From the NCBI GenBank assembly GCA_041742255.1, contig JBGSIZ010000242.1, forward strand, positions 1 to 11,109: 11,109 bases of DNA, in the 5' to 3' direction. This document shows positions 7,007-11,109 of the stretch, one piece after another. Every line of letters starts with the position of its first letter. Position 1 is the first letter of the stretch. Both the position numbers and the translations under genes were made by a program. The DNA comes from JBGSIZ01 sp041742255 (GTDB lineage: Bacteria; Pseudomonadota; Alphaproteobacteria; Rhodobacterales; Rhodobacteraceae). The notes below the pieces were generated by a model that did no database searches, was not told the origin of the DNA, and saw only the letters and a list, made by a program, of their open reading frames with translations.

Positions 7007-8023
7007 TTACATCGCGCCAGCAGCGGCCAGCGGCCCGATGTTGACGGTATCGGCATAGCTGTCGAGAGCAGACGGGATCGACCCGGCCGCCACGAACACG
7101 CCAGCGACGCCGCCCATGAACTCTTGGGCACCGCCGCCCAACCATTTGGCGCTCAACTGGTCCTCGACGCTCGGGAACACAAAGGTAGCCATGGTTTCGC
7201 GGGTGGCGGCCTCGTCCATACCGGCGTCTGCGGCGATGACGGGGATCATTTCCTCGACCATGGACCCGTCATTCCAACCGGCGTTCATCTGGGCGGTGAC
7301 GGCCAGAAACTTGGCCACGACATCGGGGTTTTCGGCCACGAACCCGGACGGGGCAGAGGTGACATCAAACACCAGAATGCCCAGTTCTTCCTTTTCGGCA
7401 CCGGTCAGCAACACATCGCCATGTTCCTTGGCACGACGCAGGGACCCGCCCCAACCGCAGAACATGTCAACGGCACCTTGGGCAATCGCGGCGGCCCCAT
7501 CCGGCGGGGCCATATCCACGATATCAAGGCTGGCAAGGTCAACGCCGAAATGGTCCATCTGGCGCAGGAACCCGTAATGGGCGGCGGTGCCCAACGGGAC
7601 GGCAACCTTGGCGCCGGCCAGATCGGCGGCGTTGTCCTTGGTAATCTCCTTGTCGGCGCGCACGACACAGTTGTCATTGTCCGAATAGGACACGGCGACA
7701 TCCAGAATCTGCAAATCCTGCCCGGCGCTGGTGGCGACGACAAACGGGGGCACACCTTGGCTGATGGAAATCTGGACATCGCCAGACGCCATCGCGGCGG
7801 ACATCGCGGTGCCGGTATCAAACGACACCCAATTCACCTTCATGCCCAGTGCCTCGTCATACAGGCCGTTCACCTTGGCAAATTCAAACGGCATCGGCCA
7901 TTCCAGGAAATAGCCCACGGTGATCTCACCGTGACCCGCCGCAAACGCCGGGGCCGCCCCGGTCATCAGGGCAAGGCCCGCCGCCGCACTCATCAGGTTT
8001 GTCGTGATCGTCATTTTTGTCAT
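7007..8023 (-). CDS. tauA: Taurine-type ABC transporter periplasmic substrate-binding protein TauA
   Basis: A 338-residue exported binding protein of the SsuA/TauA/NMT1-like group. Residues 1-28 form a signal peptide (Lys near the start, hydrophobic core, AFA cleavage site before AGHGEITVGY). The mature part begins with ITVGYFLEWPMPFEFAK, the usual first strand and ligand loop of this family, and has the MASGDVQISISQGVPPFVVA and LAGAKVAVPLGT segments expected in lobe one and at the lobe crossover. It delivers substrate to TauC/TauB. Two start codons are possible, at 8023 (MTKM) and 8014; GGGA sits four bases before the first and slightly better spaced before the second. Divergent transcription from tpa, a taurine aminotransferase, supports taurine as ligand. 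A close sulfonate such as isethionate or dihydroxypropanesulfonate cannot be excluded from sequence. Confidence 0.9.
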   Translation of the reverse strand: MTKMTITTNLMSAAAGLALMTGAAPAFAAGHGEITVGYFLEWPMPFEFAKVNGLYDEALGMKVNWVSFDTGTAMSAAMASGDVQISISQGVPPFVVATSAGQDLQILDVAVSYSDNDNCVVRADKEITKDNAADLAGAKVAVPLGTAAHYGFLRQMDHFGVDLASLDIVDMAPPDGAAAIAQGAVDMFCGWGGSLRRAKEHGDVLLTGAEKEELGILVFDVTSAPSGFVAENPDVVAKFLAVTAQMNAGWNDGSMVEEMIPVIAADAGMDEAATRETMATFVFPSVEDQLSAKWLGGGAQEFMGGVAGVFVAAGSIPSALDSYADTVNIGPLAAAGAM

Positions 8024-8064
8024 TTCCCATGTTGTGCCCCTGTTGGAGAGGCTTGGTTACACTT

Positions 8065-8085
8065 GGCCCGCGTCTGACGCAGGCC
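8065..8085 (-). other. Hairpin in the tauA leader
   Basis: On the minus strand GGCCTGCG, loop TCAGA and CGCGGGCC form an eight-pair stem with a single G-U wobble and a five-base loop, about 42 bases before the tauA start. No T run follows. It could stabilise the 5' end of the mRNA or influence ribosome access. Confidence 0.4.
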
Positions 8086-8344
8086 CGATCTTTACTGCGG
8101 CGCGGTGTGCGCCCTTCCCCATTCGAACCACGGATCGGATGGCAAGAAAAGGGCTTCAATCTGACCCCGTCCCGGATGCCCGCAGGCCTCCCGGTATTCG
8201 ATCCCCACATGCGACAGGATCAAGGCGCGGCGCGTCAAATGTTTCGCAGGGGGAAACCAGCAGGGCACCTGGGGGCATCAAACCCCGGATTGTCCGACAA
8301 ACCACTGTTATAAATAAACTTTCACGCCAACTGTGCCCCGCACA

Positions 8345-8396
8345 CTGGCTATCCCTCCGCAATCTGGCGCTATGCACACCCGCCGTCTGGCCCTAT
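8345..8396. promoter_or_regulatory. Direct CTGG repeats, candidate TauR (MocR-family) operator
   Basis: CTGGCGCTAT (8364-8373) and CTGGCCCTAT (8387-8396) are 9 of 10 identical and 23 bases apart, about two helical turns. A weaker copy, CTGGCTATCC, begins at 8345. They end about 90 bases before the tpa ATG, the right place for an activator of tpa and of divergent tauABC. TauR, a MocR-type regulator of taurine genes in Rhodobacter, is recalled as binding direct repeats that begin CTGGAC; the match is in form and first bases, not exact. The assignment is inference. Confidence 0.45.
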
Positions 8397-8486
8397 CGGC
8401 TGCTCACCATGCGACCACTATCAGACGCAGCACAGACGCCGTATCACAGGATTCGGTCGTCCCAATTTTCATACCGGAGCATCCCC

Positions 8487-9869
8487 ATGGACACGCAGGC
8501 GCTTTCCAACGATCCCCGTCACGTCATCGACGCTGACAAGGCGCATGTCTGGCACCACCTTGCGCAACACAAACCCTTTGAAACCATCGACCCGCAAATC
8601 ATCGTCGAAGGGCGGGGAATGCGGGTCTGGGACATCACCGGCAAGGAACATCTGGACGCGGTGTCGGGCGGGGTCTGGACGGTCAACGTGGGCTATGGCC
8701 GCGAAAGCATCGCCAACGCGGTGCGCGATCAATTGGTGAAAATGTGCTATTTCGCGGGGGCCAAAGGGACGATTCCGGGGGCCAACTTTGCCAAACGCCT
8801 GATCGAGAAAATGCCGGGGCTGACACGCGTCTACTACGCCAATTCCGGGTCCGAGGCGAACGAGAAGGCGTTCAAGATGGTCCGCCAGATCAGCCACAAA
8901 CACCACGGCGGCAAGAAACACAAAATCCTGTATCGGGACCGGGATTATCACGGCACCACCATCGCGACCCTGTCGGCGGGCGGGCAACAGGAACGCAATG
9001 CGCAATACGGGCCCTTTGCGCCGGGTTTTGTCGAGGTGCCCCATTGCCTTGAATACCGCGCGCAACCCGATTGGGCCGGGGACAGCTATGGCATCCGCGC
9101 CGCCGAAGCGATCGAGGCCGTGATCCTACGCGAAGGCCCAGACACCATCGGGGCGCTGTGCCTTGAACCCATCACGGCGGGCGGCGGCATCATCGTGCCC
9201 CCGCGCGGCTACTGGGAAAAGGTGCAAGAGATTTGCCGCAAATACGACATCCTGCTGCATATTGACGAGGTCGTCTGCGGGCTGGGGCGCACCGGCACTT
9301 GGTTCGGCTATCAGCAATTCGGGGTGCAACCCGACATCGTGACGATGGCCAAAGGGGTGGCATCCGGCTACGCGGCCATTTCGTGCTGCGTGACCACCGA
9401 ACGGGTGTTCGACATGTTCAAGGACGACACCGACAAACTGGGATATTTCCGGGACATCTCGACGTTTGGGGGCTGCACCGCCGGGCCGACCGCGGCACTT
9501 GAGAACATGAAAATCATCGAGGACGAAGGGCTGTGCGCCAACTCCACCGCGATGGGGGACCGCCTGATGGACAACCTGCGGGGGCTGATGGACAAACACC
9601 GGGTCATCGGCGATGTGCGGGGCATGGGCCTGTTTGCCGGGGCCGAATTGGTGACAGACCGCGACAGCCGTGAACCGGCTGACGAGAAAAAGGTGATGGC
9701 GGTCGTGGCCGACTGCCTGAAACAAGGGGTCATCATCGGGGCGTCGAACCGGTCCATGCCGGGGTTCAACAACACGCTGCTGTTCGCGCCCGCATTGATC
9801 GCCGGGGCAGACGACATCGACGAAATCACCGCCAGCGTGGACCGGGCGCTGGGCACCGTGTTCGGCTAA
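8487..9869 (+). CDS. tpa: Taurine:pyruvate aminotransferase
   Basis: A 460-residue class III PLP-dependent aminotransferase. It transfers the amino group of taurine to pyruvate, giving sulfoacetaldehyde and L-alanine, the first step of taurine breakdown in many Rhodobacterales. Fold-type I landmarks are NSGSEANEKAFK (119-130), DYHGTT (153-158), LEPI (226-229), the PLP-nitrogen aspartate D260 in HIDEVVCGLGRTG, and the Schiff-base lysine K289 in TMAKG. HVWHHLAQHKPFE (20-32) is a typical Tpa N-terminus and length matches the family. I chose the ATG at 8487 because GGAG lies upstream and homologues begin here; the open frame extends much further upstream without protein character. Divergence from tauABC strongly supports taurine over omega-amino acids such as beta-alanine. 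Xsc, which would consume sulfoacetaldehyde, is not in the window. Confidence 0.92.
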   Translation: MDTQALSNDPRHVIDADKAHVWHHLAQHKPFETIDPQIIVEGRGMRVWDITGKEHLDAVSGGVWTVNVGYGRESIANAVRDQLVKMCYFAGAKGTIPGANFAKRLIEKMPGLTRVYYANSGSEANEKAFKMVRQISHKHHGGKKHKILYRDRDYHGTTIATLSAGGQQERNAQYGPFAPGFVEVPHCLEYRAQPDWAGDSYGIRAAEAIEAVILREGPDTIGALCLEPITAGGGIIVPPRGYWEKVQEICRKYDILLHIDEVVCGLGRTGTWFGYQQFGVQPDIVTMAKGVASGYAAISCCVTTERVFDMFKDDTDKLGYFRDISTFGGCTAGPTAALENMKIIEDEGLCANSTAMGDRLMDNLRGLMDKHRVIGDVRGMGLFAGAELVTDRDSREPADEKKVMAVVADCLKQGVIIGASNRSMPGFNNTLLFAPALIAGADDIDEITASVDRALGTVFG

Positions 9870-9873
9870 GGGG

Positions 9874-10569
9874 ATGCACGACACCAACGACCTTGGGCAA
9901 CCGATTGGCCGGATGGTGGACACGGTGCTGCCCCGGCCTCTGCCACCCCGGCGGGCGATGGTCGGGCGGTATGGATCGGTGATCCCGGTGGAAACCGGGC
10001 ATCTGCCCGCGCTTTTCGATGCGTTTCAGGCCGATATTCAGGACCGAAACTGGACCTACCTTCCCTATGGCCCGTTTGAAACGCCGGGCGCGCTCGGGGC
10101 ATGGATGGACCGGACCTGTTTCGGGGACGATCCGCTGTTTCATACGCTGTGCGATGCGCACGGGCAACCGGCGGGGCTGGCGGCCTATCTGCGGATTGAT
10201 CCGGGCGCAGGCGTGATCGAGGTGGGGCATATCAACCTGTCTCCCCGGCTCCAACGGACCCGCACCGCGACCGAGGCGATGTTTCTTCTGATGCGGCGGG
10301 CCTTTGATGAACTGGGCTACCGGCGCTATGAATGGAAATGCGACGCGCTCAACGCGCCCTCGCGCAAGGCGGCGGAACGGCTCGGCTTCACCTACGAAGG
10401 GACGTTCCGGCAGGCGGGCGTGGTCAAGGGGCGCAACCGGGACACCGCGTGGTTTTCTATTCTGGACCGGGACTGGCCACGGATCGAGACGGCGATGGAC
10501 GCTTGGCTGGACCCCGGCAATTTCGACAGCGCGGGAGGACAACGCAGCCCGCTGCAAACACGCGGATAG
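9874..10569 (+). CDS. GNAT-family N-acetyltransferase (RimJ/RimL-like), substrate unknown
   Basis: This 231-residue cytoplasmic protein has the GNAT fold of the Acetyltransf_3 (RimJ/RimL-like) group. Visible landmarks are WTYLPYGPFE (60-69), DPLFHTLCD (86-94), IEVGHINLSPRLQRTRTATE (115-134), which carries the acetyl-CoA loop, and the core DELGYRRYEWKCDALNAPS (145-163), followed by AAERLGFTYEGTFRQ (166-180) and KGRNRDTAWFSILD. This is a widespread, well-conserved family in proteobacteria whose acceptor is generally unknown. The ATG at 9874 lies four bases after the tpa stop, and AAGGGG abuts it, so it is probably co-transcribed and translationally coupled with tpa; later ATGs at 9913 or 9958 are possible. 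The link to taurine is positional only. A role in acetylating an amine or amino sulfonate is conceivable but unsupported. Confidence 0.85.
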   Translation: MHDTNDLGQPIGRMVDTVLPRPLPPRRAMVGRYGSVIPVETGHLPALFDAFQADIQDRNWTYLPYGPFETPGALGAWMDRTCFGDDPLFHTLCDAHGQPAGLAAYLRIDPGAGVIEVGHINLSPRLQRTRTATEAMFLLMRRAFDELGYRRYEWKCDALNAPSRKAAERLGFTYEGTFRQAGVVKGRNRDTAWFSILDRDWPRIETAMDAWLDPGNFDSAGGQRSPLQTRG

Positions 10570-10573
10570 AAAC

Positions 10574-10611
10574 GCGGATCATTCCGCAATAAAAACCGAC
10601 CACCCGGTCAA
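10574..10611. terminator. Two small stem-loops after the GNAT gene, weak terminator candidate
   Basis: GCGGA-TCAT-TCCGC (10574-10587) and GACC-ACCC-GGTC (10598-10609) follow the stop codon. On the minus strand the second is followed by GGTTTTTATT, on the plus strand by AAAAA. On the plus strand, where the genes lie, there is no T run, so factor-independent termination is doubtful. A TTCCGCAAT word occurs at 10583 and again near 10619. Confidence 0.3.
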
Positions 10612-10627
10612 AAATCATTTCCGCAAT

Positions 10628-10639
10628 CAGGTTTACCTG
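10628..10639. promoter_or_regulatory. Inverted repeat CAGGT-TT-ACCTG upstream of the exported Cys-rich gene
   Basis: The five-base arms are perfect and separated by two bases, about 62 bases before the ATG at 10701. This is a plausible position for an operator, but no matching regulator family or good promoter hexamers can be named. A short palindrome of chance origin is possible. Confidence 0.3.
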
Positions 10640-10690
10640 CCGTAACGTAGCGGTGAATCAGGGTTGTCCGATGTCGGGGCGCCCCCGCCC

Positions 10691-10695
10691 GGAGG
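10691..10695 (+). promoter_or_regulatory. Ribosome binding site deciding the start of the Cys-rich gene
   Basis: GGAGG at 10691-10695 lies five bases before the ATG at 10701. The overlapping ATG at 10696 is in another frame and too close, so 10701 is preferred; it also yields a clean signal peptide. Confidence 0.75.
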
Positions 10696-10700
10696 ATGTC

Positions 10701-11109
10701 ATGACCACCCGTTTCGCTGCACTCGCCGTCTTGTCGGCCCTCGCCTGCCCTGCCACAGCCATCGCGCAAGACGACCGCGACGCGGCCTACCGGGCGCTTG
10801 CGGCGGTTCTGCCGCCCGGTCTGGCGCAACAGCTTGGGGACAATTCCTGCCAATACGCCTTTGACAGCGTCTGCGACGATCCGACCTACGGCAGCGAGGC
10901 GTTCTGCGCCCCCGGAACCGACGCGGCAGATTGCCGGGCAGTGCTTATCGGTGGCGAGGATAGCTGCGAATGGGCGCGCGACGGCGAATGTGACGAACCC
11001 CGCGCAGAAGGGGAATTGTTCGCCTGCGCCATCGGCACCGACCTCACCGATTGCGGGCCGCCCCCCGGCGCACCCTCTGGCACGGCGCAAACCACCACCG
11101 GGGGCAACG
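10701..11109 (+). CDS. Exported protein with two tandem Cys/Asp repeats, truncated by the window edge
   Basis: From the ATG at 10701 the frame is open to the right edge (136 residues seen). Residues 1-22 form a signal peptide (MTTR, hydrophobic core, AIA cleavage before QDD), so the protein is periplasmic or secreted. Two repeats follow: 49-78, SCQYAFDSVCDDP...FCAPGTDAADC, and 88-118, SCEWARDGECDEP...ACAIGTDLTDC. The pattern is S-C-x7-C-D-x-P, then 9-10 residues to C, then x2-GTD-x2-D-C. Four cysteines per unit suggest two disulfides each, and the conserved Asp/Glu around them suggest metal (calcium) binding, as in LNR-like modules. After the second repeat comes a Pro/Gly/Thr-rich linker (119-136), so at least one further domain may lie beyond the edge. 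I have seen comparable repeats attached to alphaproteobacterial exported proteases and caspase-like proteins but cannot assign a function here. Confidence 0.8.
   Translation, partial: MTTRFAALAVLSALACPATAIAQDDRDAAYRALAAVLPPGLAQQLGDNSCQYAFDSVCDDPTYGSEAFCAPGTDAADCRAVLIGGEDSCEWARDGECDEPRAEGELFACAIGTDLTDCGPPPGAPSGTAQTTTGGN

Larger units (their letters stand above)
8024..8486. promoter_or_regulatory. Divergent tauA/tpa control region, 463 bases, no gene seen
   Basis: This gene-free stretch separates the two divergent transcription units. The part next to tpa (8341-8400) holds CTGG-type direct repeats. The centre (about 8308-8324) is AT-rich (TTATAAATAAACTTT) and carries a TATAAC -10-like word on the minus strand at about 8308-8313 with no good -35, as expected for an activated promoter. 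If tauA is transcribed from there its leader would be near 280 bases. The tauA-proximal part has a hairpin at 8065-8085. The frames open across this stretch have atypical composition and no family character, so I reject a small gene. The regulator gene tauR, often adjacent in related bacteria, is absent. Confidence 0.55.

Noticed and set aside
6221..8077. A 618-codon open frame on the plus strand opposite tauB and tauA
   Set aside because: It is antisense to two intact genes with all expected motifs. Its residue composition (rich in G, H, Q, R) is typical of a shadow frame in high-GC DNA, and it has no ribosome site or family motif.
8004..8486. In-frame upstream extension of tpa
   Set aside because: The added 161 residues overlap the start of tauA and the control region and have no family match. 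The ATG at 8487 has an upstream GGAG and gives the usual Tpa N-terminus.
10600..11090. Minus-strand frames opposite the Cys-rich gene (such as 10608-11090)
   Set aside because: The plus-strand frame has a ribosome site, a signal peptide and two regular repeats; the minus frame has none of these.
1..11109. Search for CRISPR arrays, tRNA or rRNA genes, insertion sequences and integrase or attachment sites
   Set aside because: No regularly spaced repeats, no cloverleaf or rRNA-like sequence, no transposase or integrase motif, and no flanking target duplications were seen by eye.

Overview
The window looks like a chromosomal segment of a marine-type alphaproteobacterium, most likely of the Rhodobacterales (Roseobacter group). 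The reasons are high GC, a divergent taurine transport and transamination locus (tauABC opposite tpa), a CueR/HmrR-type copper operon and a sulfopropanediol dehydrogenase-like gene. I cannot name a genus from the sequence alone.

Layout. Bases 1-109 (minus strand) hold the first 36 codons of a VgrG/TssI-type type VI secretion spike gene that runs off the left edge. After about 300 bases without a gene comes a copper-resistance operon on the minus strand: copA (3269 to 806, a Cu+ P1B ATPase broken by one extra base in a G run right after the CPC helix), then cueR (809 to 408), overlapping by ATGA. It has its own MerR-type promoter with a 19-bp spacer at 3295-3325. Upstream on the same strand lie an HpsN-like member of the histidinol dehydrogenase superfamily (4660-3353) and the transporter genes tauC (6134-4800), tauB (6937-6131) and tauA (8023-7007). 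A 463-base divergent control region follows, with direct CTGG(C)-type repeats that look like a MocR/TauR operator. On the plus strand come tpa (8487-9869, taurine:pyruvate aminotransferase), a GNAT acetyltransferase four bases later (9874-10569), and an exported Cys-rich protein (10701 to beyond the right edge).

How it fits together. TauABC should import taurine or a related C2/C3 sulfonate. Tpa transfers the amino group to pyruvate, giving sulfoacetaldehyde and alanine. The HpsN-like enzyme would oxidise dihydroxypropanesulfonate to sulfolactate, so the block reads as organosulfonate scavenging. The usual next steps (xsc, pta) and the regulator gene tauR are not in the window and must be elsewhere. 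The copper operon is a separate transcription unit.

Points most worth a second look: the TauC permease carries an unusual periplasmic insertion of about 115 residues that resembles VCBS/cadherin-like beta-sandwich sequence; copA has a single-base frameshift; the last gene carries two copies of a regular Cys/Asp repeat; and the tau divergent region has candidate operator repeats and a leader hairpin.
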